A stretch of 6,024 nucleotides of DNA, from assembly GCA_030623665.1 (NCBI GenBank), contig JAUXLO010000116.1:1-6024 (forward strand), in the 5' to 3' direction. The DNA is from Planctomycetota bacterium. GTDB taxonomy: Bacteria > Planctomycetota > Brocadiia > Brocadiales > Bathyanammoxibiaceae. The translations under genes were made by a program, and so were the position numbers. Below the pieces are notes generated by a model. The model saw nothing but the letters and a program-made list of their open reading frames with translations, searched no databases and was not told where the DNA came from. Shown here piece by piece: positions 1 to 5,722 of this stretch; the first letter of the stretch is position 1, and every line of letters begins with the position of its first letter.

Positions 1-228
1 AATCTTGGCAAGACCTCTGGCTTCTTCAATCAGTTCGTCCACTTTGAGGCTGACAGCCTCAAGGATTACGGGGCCGTAGACAATGGAGCAGAACTTCTCG
101 ACCACCTCCATGAACGGCCTGCCGGTCTTGGAGACAAGCGTCGGGTTCGTAGTAACTCCGTCCAGGATGCCAAGGCTGTTGGCCTCTTGTATCTCCTTAA
201 CATCCGCGGTATCGATGAAGAATTTCAT
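1..228 (-). CDS. Transaldolase / fructose-6-phosphate aldolase family protein, N-terminal 76 residues (cut by window edge)
   Basis: The first 76 residues begin [17 protein letters not shown] and continue with [16 protein letters not shown], the hallmark start of the short TalC/FsaA class of (beta/alpha)8 aldolases. Family knowledge assigns catalytic roles to Asp6 and to the TTNP segment (Thr26-Pro29); both are present. The Schiff-base lysine, expected near residue 85, lies beyond the left edge and cannot be checked. Members transfer a dihydroxyacetone unit (transaldolase, pentose phosphate pathway) or cleave fructose 6-phosphate in the cytoplasm, and the fragment cannot decide between these. 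The strand after VYGP reads VILEAVS, where many members have VSAEVV, a mild difference. The ATG at 226-228 is preceded by AGGAGA at 237-242 with 8 bases spacing, a strong ribosome binding site. It starts 23 bases after the holA stop, so it is probably the last or next gene of that operon. Confidence 0.93.
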   Translation of the reverse strand, partial: MKFFIDTADVKEIQEANSLGILDGVTTNPTLVSKTGRPFMEVVEKFCSIVYGPVILEAVSLKVDELIEEARGLAKI

Positions 229-251
229 CTCTCGTATCTCCTATATAATAT

Positions 252-1256
252 CTATCTGCACAGCTTGAATATCAGGTTCTCAAGGACAATCTTATTATTA
301 CCGGCGCTGACCTTTCCCGCAATGTCGGTCTCGAGCAGAAACCGGTAGTCCCTTTCGAGCTCACCCTCGGAAAACAGCCTGGTCTGCTCCACCAGGTCGT
401 CCACGTACCGTCTGGGGACACGCAGGCTGTAAGTCAGTGCCTCTCTGTCTCCACCGCCGTCCAGGATACGTCTGGCGCGCCAGAGCCTCTTGATCTGCCA
501 GGCAAGAGGTGGGATTACACTTACTATCTCTTCGCCGGGTCTCATCAATCTCAGCAGCTGGTCAAGAATCTTCAGGGCCTTCGGGAAATCCTTTCTGGCC
601 ACGGCACCCGTCAGCTCAAAGACGTCACGGAGGCGGTCTGTGCCTACCAACCCCTCTACGTCCTCGGGCCTTATCTCGCGCCGCTTACCCACCGAGATGG
701 TGAGCTTTTCTATGTGCCCGGCCAGTAGAGAAAGGTTGTTACCTACATTTTCCGCTAAAGTGTTACAGGCGTCAAGGGTTATCCGCTTGTCATACGATTG
801 TGCCCTGTCCATCATCCAGGAAGGAAGTTGCTCGTCCTGAACCCTTTTGCACGCAATGGTGCCGCCCATCCGGTTCAGTTTATTGAAGAGGGACGTGCGC
901 CGGTCCAGTTCGTTACAAACAAGCAGCAGATGCCCGAAGGGGGAGGGCGATTCCAGGTACTCCTTTAGTTGGTTGCGGCTGCGGGCCACCAGTTTGTCCG
1001 CCCCGTAAACCACTACCAGCCTTTTCCCCCCGGAACCGAAGAGCGGTGCCGTCTCCAATTCTTCTGCAACTGCGGGAAAGGTAGCCTCAGCGCCCTCGAT
1101 CTCTATAAGGGAGACCCCGGTCTCCTCTTTCCCCAGGACACGAGACCTTATTAACGAGACCGCCTCATGTATAAAAAACTCCTCCTCACCATAGACGGCG
1201 TATACAGGTAGGAGTTTGGCTCTTTCGAACGATTGCTTAAAACGCAGAAAATCCAT
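252..1256 (-). CDS. holA: DNA polymerase III subunit delta (clamp loader)
   Basis: A 334-residue protein, the usual length for the delta subunit, which opens the beta sliding clamp as part of the clamp-loader complex on DNA. Seen in sequence: the N-terminal LPVYAVYGEEEFF (residues 16-28), which replaces a true Walker A loop in this family; APLFGSGGKRLVVVYG (about 70-85); and the C-terminal collar region with LDQLLRLMRPGEEIVSVIPPLAWQIKRLWRARRIL, typical of delta proteins. A GTG lies directly before the ATG (GTG at 1257-1259). I choose the ATG at 1254-1256 because AGGG at 1264-1267 is 7 bases from it but only 4 from the GTG. It starts 45 bases after the lipoprotein stop and ends 23 bases before the aldolase gene. 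No promoter is seen in front of it, so it is probably transcribed with the lipoprotein gene. holA next to leuS is a recurrent arrangement in Gram-negative bacteria. Confidence 0.93.
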   Translation of the reverse strand: MDFLRFKQSFERAKLLPVYAVYGEEEFFIHEAVSLIRSRVLGKEETGVSLIEIEGAEATFPAVAEELETAPLFGSGGKRLVVVYGADKLVARSRNQLKEYLESPSPFGHLLLVCNELDRRTSLFNKLNRMGGTIACKRVQDEQLPSWMMDRAQSYDKRITLDACNTLAENVGNNLSLLAGHIEKLTISVGKRREIRPEDVEGLVGTDRLRDVFELTGAVARKDFPKALKILDQLLRLMRPGEEIVSVIPPLAWQIKRLWRARRILDGGGDREALTYSLRVPRRYVDDLVEQTRLFSEGELERDYRFLLETDIAGKVSAGNNKIVLENLIFKLCR

Positions 1257-1301
1257 CACACCACCCTGAGCCGACGGAACTGTCCCTTCTTAAAACGGCA
1301 T

Positions 1302-2048
1302 CTAATCTTCAAAATAATATTGAAATCTGAGACTGATAAAATCGGCCTTTATTCCAGGGGGGAATCTGTCAACGAGGGCTGTCTCAATGGCGCCCTTGGC
1401 GAGAGCGGCCAACACCGGATTACCTGCGGTATTAACAATGTTTACGTCGCTGATAATCCCTGTGGGGTAAATCGTGGCGTCGACTATTACGGGAAGATTG
1501 CTGCTAGTCTTATAATTTATCCCGTTTACGTCACTGTACAAGAAGTTCCAGTGTGATTTTACCCTCTTCCGGACCTCCTGGTAATAGGCTGCGTATGGGC
1601 CTTTCTCCAGGTTATGGGTCATGTGGGTCTTCTTCGCCATTTTATATAGGCGGGAGCTGGGCTTATCTGAGGGAGCTCCCCTGGCCCGACTTGCCGGACC
1701 CCTTGCATAATATATGATAGTAAACACGGGGAATTCTTCTGCGGCGACAACCTCTTCTTCAACGAGGGCGCCCCCCATCGGTGTAACTACCAGTGCCTTT
1801 TCTGAGGTCTCCAGGACCGATACTTCTTCGGCGATCTCAGGCGGAGGTGAAGTTGGCCTTTGGGGTCTTAGCGCATCTTCCGGAGATTCCGGGACACCGC
1901 CTGGTTTTTTCGTAACCGCATGCCCGGACGCATCGTACGTGGAGCGTTCTTCGGGTTTGCCCTTGACCCAATGCACGGGGTTATACGATATACACCCCAG
2001 CGGAAAGATAATCATAAAGCTGATTAGAAACACAAATATAAGTCTCAT
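1302..2048 (-). CDS. Predicted lipoprotein with TonB-like C-terminal domain
   Basis: A 248-residue protein. Residues 1-18 form a hydrophobic signal segment ending FPLG before Cys19. This fits a lipoprotein signal, although Pro at -3 departs from the usual Leu, so lipidation is likely but not certain. Residues 48-75 are rich in proline and charged residues, like a short periplasmic linker. Residues about 152-246 match the TonB C-terminal fold in order: YYQEVRKRVKSHWNF, then LPVIVDATIYPTGIISDVNIVNTAGNPVL, then the RFPPG turn and FISLRFQYYFE. TonB and TolA-type domains normally contact outer-membrane or periplasmic partners; here the partner is unknown. A membrane-lipid anchor instead of the TonB transmembrane helix argues against a classical ExbBD-driven transducer. 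Start: the ATG at 2046-2048 has AGAGG at 2056-2060, 7 bases upstream. It sits between leuS and holA, where lptE is found in many Gram-negatives, but I see no LptE-like features beyond the lipobox. Confidence 0.82.
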   Translation of the reverse strand: MRLIFVFLISFMIIFPLGCISYNPVHWVKGKPEERSTYDASGHAVTKKPGGVPESPEDALRPQRPTSPPPEIAEEVSVLETSEKALVVTPMGGALVEEEVVAAEEFPVFTIIYYARGPASRARGAPSDKPSSRLYKMAKKTHMTHNLEKGPYAAYYQEVRKRVKSHWNFLYSDVNGINYKTSSNLPVIVDATIYPTGIISDVNIVNTAGNPVLAALAKGAIETALVDRFPPGIKADFISLRFQYYFED

Positions 2049-2115
2049 TTCATCGCCTCTATAAGGGAATTTTAAATGGATAGAAACTTGTTGCCTGTTG
2101 ACCGGATTTTAATGG

Positions 2116-2145
2116 ATTATAGAGTGAGACCTTTAAGAACGTCAT
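2116..2145 (-). promoter_or_regulatory. Proximal promoter candidate for the lipoprotein-holA-aldolase operon
   Basis: On the minus strand a perfect TATAAT (2116-2121) lies 18 bases from ATGACG (2140-2145), a 4/6 match to the sigma-70 -35 box. Transcription would begin near 2109 and give a leader of about 60 bases before the ATG at 2048. The inverted repeat TAAGAAC (2134-2140) / GTTCTTA (2161-2167) touches the -35 box. This is a sequence match only. Confidence 0.5.
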
Positions 2146-2288
2146 GTTTTGCTATCTTAGGTTCTTATTACCGGGGTTTGATCTTAGACCTCGAAAGCCC
2201 CTTGAGAGTTCTTTAATTAAGAAACAAGACAGATAGTTTTGCCAAATTACCCCCCCCTAACACACACTGTTTTGGCCCATTACGGCAA

Positions 2289-2316
2289 ATTCTAAACCTT
2301 TTAGGACTCGTGTCAA
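2289..2316 (-). promoter_or_regulatory. Distal promoter candidate just after leuS
   Basis: On the minus strand a perfect -35 TTGACA (2311-2316) and TAGAAT (2289-2294, 5/6 match) are spaced by 16 bases. The -35 starts 16 bases after the leuS stop codon. It would give the lipoprotein-holA operon its own transcription with a leader of about 230 bases. It is the best-scoring sigma-70-like site by eye in this gap. A 7-bp inverted repeat covers both hexamer edges (see 2294-2321). Confidence 0.55.
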
Positions 2317-2321
2317 GGTTT
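2294..2321. repeat. 7-bp inverted repeat overlapping the distal promoter
   Basis: AAACCTT (2294-2300) and AAGGTTT (2315-2321) are perfect inverted copies 14 bases apart. They share one base with the -10 and two with the -35 of the distal promoter candidate. This could be an operator or, on the plus strand where TTs follow, a weak terminator-like stem. At this length chance is also possible. Confidence 0.35.
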
Positions 2322-2331
2322 TTATAACAGT

Positions 2332-4815
2332 TCACTTTACCACTATGTTGACCAGCTTTTGTCGGACCGAGATGACGTTTATGACCTTTTTTCCGTTAAG
2401 GAACCCCTTTATCTTCTCGTCCTCTAAGGCCATTGCCTTTATTTCTTCCTCCCCGGTATCGGGGGATACCGTAAGCCTGCTGCGGACCTTTCCGTTGACC
2501 TGTACCACTATCTCCAGTTGCTCCTCTTGTATGGCTTTGTCGTCGTAAGAGGGCCATCCCTGCTCAAAGATGCTGGGGCCGTTGCCAAGTGCCTCCCATA
2601 TCTCCTCGCATACGTGCGGCACAAACGGAGAAAGCAGCAGTGCGATACTCTCCAGGGAGTGCCGAAGGACCTGTTTGGAGGCAGGGTCGCCGGGCTCAAA
2701 TCTCTCCACCTGATTAAACAGCGCCATAACGGCCGCAATGGCCGTATTAAAATGCCATGAGCTCTCGATATCCTCGGTTACTTCTTTTACGACCCTGTTG
2801 GTGGCCCTGTAGATATGCCTGGAATCATCGGGGAGTGAGGCTACGTCCCCTTCCCATTTCTTCACAGACCTCAGCTCGTCTGCGTGTGTTGTGACCTTCT
2901 GCCACAACCGTTTCAGAAAGCGGGACCCCCCCACCACGGCCCTGTCGGTCCACTCTGCATCCTTCTCCGGCGGCCCGATAAAGAGCAGATAAAGCCTCAG
3001 GGTGTCTGCACCGTACTTCTCTATGATAGCCTCCGGACTAACCACGTTGCCCTTCGACTTGGACATCTTTGCGCCACCCTTGATTATCATGCCCTGCGTG
3101 AAGAGGTTCTGGAAGGGTTCCTGAAAACCTACAAGGCCAAGGTCGTATAGAACCTTTGTGATGAACCTTGAGTAGAGGAGGTGCAGTATGGCATGTTCAA
3201 CACCGCCGATGTACTGGTCTACCGGCAGCCACCTGTTCACCACGTCAGAATCAAAGGCCTCTTTGTCGTCATTAGGGGAGAGGTATCTGAGATAGTACCA
3301 GGAAGAGTCCACAAACGTGTCCATAGTGTCTGTCTCCCTGCGGGCACTCTTGCCGCACTGCGGACATTTTGTGTTTACAAAGTCCTCTACCATCGCCAGC
3401 GGGCTCCCTTTTGCCGAGCCAAAATCCTTGATATCAGGCAGTACCACCGGCAGCTCCGCCTCCGGAACGGGCAGGGTGCCGCACTTCTCACAATAGACTA
3501 TCGGGATCGGCGCGCCCCAGTACCTCTGGCGCGAGATGAGCCAGTCCCTGAGCTTGTAGTTCACCGCATGGGCGCCGAGATTTTTTTCTGCCAGATATTC
3601 GGTTATCTTGTCCATCGCCTTCCTGTTGGGGAGTCCGTCAAACGGGCCGGAATCTACCTGTACCCCGTCGCCTATAAAGGCCTCTTCCATGGTATCAGGG
3701 TCAAGATTTTCGCCATCTGGCTGGATGACCACCTTTATGGGCAGGCCGTGCTCCCGCGCAAACTCGAAATCCCTCTGGTCGTGGGCCGGCACCGACATAA
3801 CCGCACCGCTGCCGTACTCCATGAGCACGTAGTTGGCCACCCAGAGGGGTATCTTTTCGTTATTTACCGGGTTTATCACGTGATGACCGGTAAATACGCC
3901 CTCCTTGGGCGCATCCGCGGCAGAACGCTGGATAAGACTCTCCTTCCTTGCCTTTTCCGCAAAGCGGAGGATTTCTTCCCGCCGGGGATTCCCCTCGACC
4001 AGTGTCTCAATGAGGGGGTGCTCAGGTGCGAGGGCCATAAAGGTCGCCCCGTACAGGGTGTCGGGCCGGGTGGTGAAACAGGGGAGCGATTCGCCGGTGG
4101 CCTCTATCTTGAAATCGGCCCTGGCCCCTTCGCTCCTGCCGATCCAGTTCCGCTGCATGAGCTTGACCCTCTCGGGCCAGTGCCCGAGGCGTTCCAGGTC
4201 GTCCAGGAGCCTCTGTGCATAATCGGTTATCTTGAAGAACCACTGCTCCAGGTCCTTCTGTGTGACGGGGTTGTCACAGCGCTCGCAGCGGCCTTCCACC
4301 ACCTGCTCATTCGCAAGCACCGTTGAGCAGGACGGGCACCAGTTCACGAACGCCTTCCTCCTGTAGGCAAGGCCCTTCTCGTACAGCTTCAAGAATATCC
4401 ACTGGGTCCATTTGTAATAATCCGGGTTGGAGGCGTTCATCTCCCTGCTCCAGTCGTAACCCGTGCCCCATCTGAGGAGCTGGCCCTTCATGGCAGTAAT
4501 ATTGTTCGAGGTAAATACGGCGGGGTGTATCTTTTCCTTTATAGCAGCATTCTCTGCGGGCAGGCCGAAGGAGTCCCAGCCCATCGGCGAGAGGACGTTA
4601 AACCCCCTCATCAGCTTGTAGCGCACCACCACGTCCCCTATGACGTAGTTCCGGGCATGGCCGACGTGCAGCGTGCCTGAGGGATAGGGGAACATCACCA
4701 GGCAGTAGAATTTCTCCCTGGCGGAATCCGTCTGCATACGGAAGAGCCCGCACTTTTCCCAGTATTCACGCCATTTGGGCTCCAGTTGAGAGAAGTTGTA
4801 TGCATTCTTTCGCAT
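2332..4815 (-). CDS. leuS: Leucyl-tRNA synthetase, full length
   Basis: An 827-residue class Ia aminoacyl-tRNA synthetase that charges tRNA-Leu with leucine using ATP in the cytoplasm. The HIGH signature appears as HVGH (residues 50-53, within [15 protein letters not shown]) and the second ATP site as KMSKS (583-587). The CP1 editing domain lies between about 225 and 420, with TTRPDT (248-253) and [16 protein letters not shown] (334-349). Asp346 there matches the editing aspartate that binds the leucine amino group, so editing should be active. Cysteine pairs at 160/163 and 177/180, and at 442/445 and 484/487, look like zinc sites in the ZN-1 and leucine-specific regions. Also present are [12 protein letters not shown] (423-434) and the C-terminal tRNA-binding domain ending in VNIVVK. 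The length matches bacterial LeuRS and no frameshift is seen. The start at 4813-4815 gives the family-typical N-terminus ([15 protein letters not shown]), but its upstream sequence has only a GG at 4822-4823, a poor ribosome binding site. Its own promoter is at 4849-4877. Confidence 0.98.
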   Translation of the reverse strand: MRKNAYNFSQLEPKWREYWEKCGLFRMQTDSAREKFYCLVMFPYPSGTLHVGHARNYVIGDVVVRYKLMRGFNVLSPMGWDSFGLPAENAAIKEKIHPAVFTSNNITAMKGQLLRWGTGYDWSREMNASNPDYYKWTQWIFLKLYEKGLAYRRKAFVNWCPSCSTVLANEQVVEGRCERCDNPVTQKDLEQWFFKITDYAQRLLDDLERLGHWPERVKLMQRNWIGRSEGARADFKIEATGESLPCFTTRPDTLYGATFMALAPEHPLIETLVEGNPRREEILRFAEKARKESLIQRSAADAPKEGVFTGHHVINPVNNEKIPLWVANYVLMEYGSGAVMSVPAHDQRDFEFAREHGLPIKVVIQPDGENLDPDTMEEAFIGDGVQVDSGPFDGLPNRKAMDKITEYLAEKNLGAHAVNYKLRDWLISRQRYWGAPIPIVYCEKCGTLPVPEAELPVVLPDIKDFGSAKGSPLAMVEDFVNTKCPQCGKSARRETDTMDTFVDSSWYYLRYLSPNDDKEAFDSDVVNRWLPVDQYIGGVEHAILHLLYSRFITKVLYDLGLVGFQEPFQNLFTQGMIIKGGAKMSKSKGNVVSPEAIIEKYGADTLRLYLLFIGPPEKDAEWTDRAVVGGSRFLKRLWQKVTTHADELRSVKKWEGDVASLPDDSRHIYRATNRVVKEVTEDIESSWHFNTAIAAVMALFNQVERFEPGDPASKQVLRHSLESIALLLSPFVPHVCEEIWEALGNGPSIFEQGWPSYDDKAIQEEQLEIVVQVNGKVRSRLTVSPDTGEEEIKAMALEDEKIKGFLNGKKVINVISVRQKLVNIVVK

Positions 4816-4848
4816 GGTAAACCGGTGGGATCGAATTTGCCGTAAGCC

Positions 4849-4877
4849 ATAATATCATAATGTCTTTGCACTTCCAA
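4849..4877 (-). promoter_or_regulatory. leuS promoter candidate
   Basis: On the minus strand TTGGAA (4872-4877, 4/6) and TATTAT (4849-4854, 5/6) are 17 bases apart. Transcription would start near 4842 and give a leader of under 30 bases to the leuS ATG. Its -35 lies only 8 bases from the -35 of the divergent tRNA promoter. Confidence 0.5.
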
Positions 4878-4885
4878 TAAAAAAC

Positions 4886-4912
4886 TTGACACACGCAGAT
4901 ATGGATTATAAG
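4886..4912 (+). promoter_or_regulatory. tRNA-Ala promoter candidate, divergent from leuS
   Basis: On the plus strand a perfect TTGACA (4886-4891) precedes TATAAG (4907-4912, 5/6) by 15 bases. An alternative -10, TAAGTT at 4909-4914, gives the ideal 17-base spacing but a poorer hexamer. Transcription starting near 4919 would give a tRNA precursor with a 5' leader of about 60 bases. Confidence 0.55.
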
Positions 4913-4918
4913 TTAGGT

Positions 4919-4948
4919 TCCAAGGCGGTGGGCCAGAGGTGCCTTGGA
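4919..4948 (+). repeat. 8-bp hairpin in the tRNA-Ala leader
   Basis: TCCAAGGC (4919-4926) and GCCTTGGA (4941-4948) are perfect inverted copies around a 14-base loop. The stem begins almost exactly at the predicted transcription start of the tRNA, so it would form the very 5' end of the precursor. No T-run follows, so it is not a simple intrinsic terminator. Confidence 0.45.
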
Positions 4949-4981
4949 TCCCGCCCCGTTATTCTGAAAATCTTCTCAGGT

Positions 4982-5057
<76 letters not shown>

Positions 5058-5061
5058 TATC

Positions 5062-5355
5062 TTACAAGGACTTACGGCTGGGCGTTTCGTTACTTTCGTT
5101 TGAAATTGTATAGTTTTTGTATAGTTCAGATTCGTTAACCTCACTATCAAACAACTCTACAGCCTTCACCTTATGTCCGGGCGCTAGGTGTGAATACCTT
5201 AGGGTCATTGTCAGAGTCTTATGGCCCAGCAGCTCTTTCACGGCGGTAAGATCCACACCTGACATTACCAGGTGACTGGCAAAAACATGACGAAAATCAT
5301 GAAATCGAAAGTCTTGGATTCCTGCTCTCTTCACCGCATGTATCCAAAGTGATTT
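5062..5355 (-). pseudogene. Tyrosine recombinase (integrase), C-terminal remnant B next to tRNA-Ala
   Basis: The longest possible protein is about 90 residues from a GTG at 5332-5334, with no ribosome binding site. Numbering from that GTG, it shows the catalytic HxxR (His12, Arg15 in FRFHDFRHVFAS), the second box LLGHK (His38) and the Tyr nucleophile (Tyr47 in MTLRYSHLAP), followed by a normal tail. The frame stays family-like a little upstream of the GTG (KSLWIHAVKRAGI), then meets a TAA at 5356-5358. The N-terminal DNA-binding region and the first catalytic Arg are therefore absent, and it cannot be an active recombinase alone. The intact gene would have been a P4/lambda-type integrase of roughly 300-400 residues. 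Its stop codon almost touches the tRNA 3' end. It overlaps another recombinase remnant in a different frame (5297-5443). Confidence 0.9.
5106..5126. repeat. Two tandem copies of TTGTATAGTT near the tRNA att region
   Basis: Identical 10-base copies at 5106-5115 and 5117-5126, an 11-base period, lie about 50 bases from the tRNA 3' end inside the end of recombinase remnant B. Short direct repeats near an attachment core can be arm-type integrase binding sites. One helical turn of spacing suits that, but it could also be chance in AT-rich coding sequence. Confidence 0.4.
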
Positions 5356-5443
5356 TTATGTTTCGGTGACCCGTGAGCCCTTGTACCACTTTGGGGTTTG
5401 CACCGTTTCTTATTAGGCTCGCAAGGGTGTGTCCCTCGCTTAG
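5297..5443 (-). pseudogene. Second tyrosine recombinase, decayed C-terminal remnant A
   Basis: The minus-strand frame whose codons begin at 5443, 5440, 5437 and so on is open for 48 codons and has no start codon of its own. It reads HTLASLIRNGANPKVV (from 5431) followed directly by QGLTGHRNIKITLDTCGEE (to 5327). This matches the recombinase pattern HT(H/F)ASLLI-NGANPKVVQ-LLGH-NI-ITLDTYGH, box II and the Tyr box. The position of the nucleophilic Tyr is Cys (TGC at 5336-5338, one transition from TAC), and the HxxR region just upstream is scrambled by a stop (TGA 5444-5446) and likely indels. It is therefore dead, and its motif wording differs from remnant B (ITLDT versus MTLRY), so it is a different integrase. 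Its Tyr box lies on top of the first preserved residues of B, so the junction between the two lies near 5336-5350. Confidence 0.75.
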
Positions 5444-5722
5444 TCAATGAAAGGGTTTGTGTAAGACCATGCTCCGCGCCTTTGGCAGCCACAGGGGTGG
5501 CGGGGTTGGAGAGTGAACTGGAGACCATAAGGCGCTTCAAGGCCTTGGAAGGCCAGCTTCATTAGGCCGATAATTTTGAGAAGATGGTCGGAATTAGGGC
5601 AAGGGGTAGATTTTCATCCCCTGCCGACCCAGGTTGAAAAGGCCTGATAGGATATTTTACGCTTTTGCCTTCTTTAGAGCCAAATTTACTCGGAGTCTGT
5701 GCTTAAATATCTCACAATCACA
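5444..5722. other. Gene-free stretch between recombinase remnants and the Fe-S protein gene
   Basis: About 280 bases with no frame that I recognise on either strand. It holds a near-palindrome GGCCTTGGAAGGCC (5541-5554) and the hairpin at 5586-5629. A minus-strand frame of 69 codons from a TTG (5331-5540) and a plus-strand frame ending at 5572 have no credible starts or homology that I recognise. Further recombinase remnants may be hidden here, but I could not read any. Confidence 0.5.
5586..5629. repeat. Extended hairpin downstream of the Fe-S protein gene
   Basis: GGCAAGGGG (5598-5606) pairs with CCCCTGCC (5618-5625) as an 8-bp stem with one bulged A and an 11-base AT-rich loop. GGTCGG (5586-5591) and CCGACC (5624-5629) can extend or compete as an outer stem. 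Read on the minus strand it lies about 95 bases after the stop of the Fe-S gene. No T-run follows on either side, so a classical terminator is doubtful. Confidence 0.45.

Noticed and set aside
490..840. Plus-strand open frame opposite holA
   Set aside because: It is antisense to the well-supported holA gene and has no recognisable features.
2241..2276. GCCAAA / TTTGGC inverted repeat around the C tract
   Set aside because: Only six base pairs with a long loop and no T-run in either direction, so it is not convincing as a terminator or operator.
2454..2471. Perfect 7-bp stem with a GGGG loop near the 3' end of leuS
   Set aside because: It lies inside conserved coding sequence, has no T-run and is explained by the codons for the SPDTG region; chance is the simplest reading.
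3181..4326. Long plus-strand open frame (381 codons) opposite leuS
   Set aside because: It lies wholly antisense to the highly conserved leuS coding sequence. Its translation shows no family signature, and open antisense frames are common in GC-biased codon usage.
5331..5540. Minus-strand 69-codon frame with a TTG start over the recombinase junction
   Set aside because: It runs out of frame across the recognisable recombinase remnant A, has no ribosome binding site and shows no recognisable family.
5377..5572. Plus-strand frame ending ELETIRRFKALEGQLH, helix-like in composition
   Set aside because: It has no ATG or credible start, its first third is antisense to remnant A, and I recognise no family, so I could not support it as a gene.
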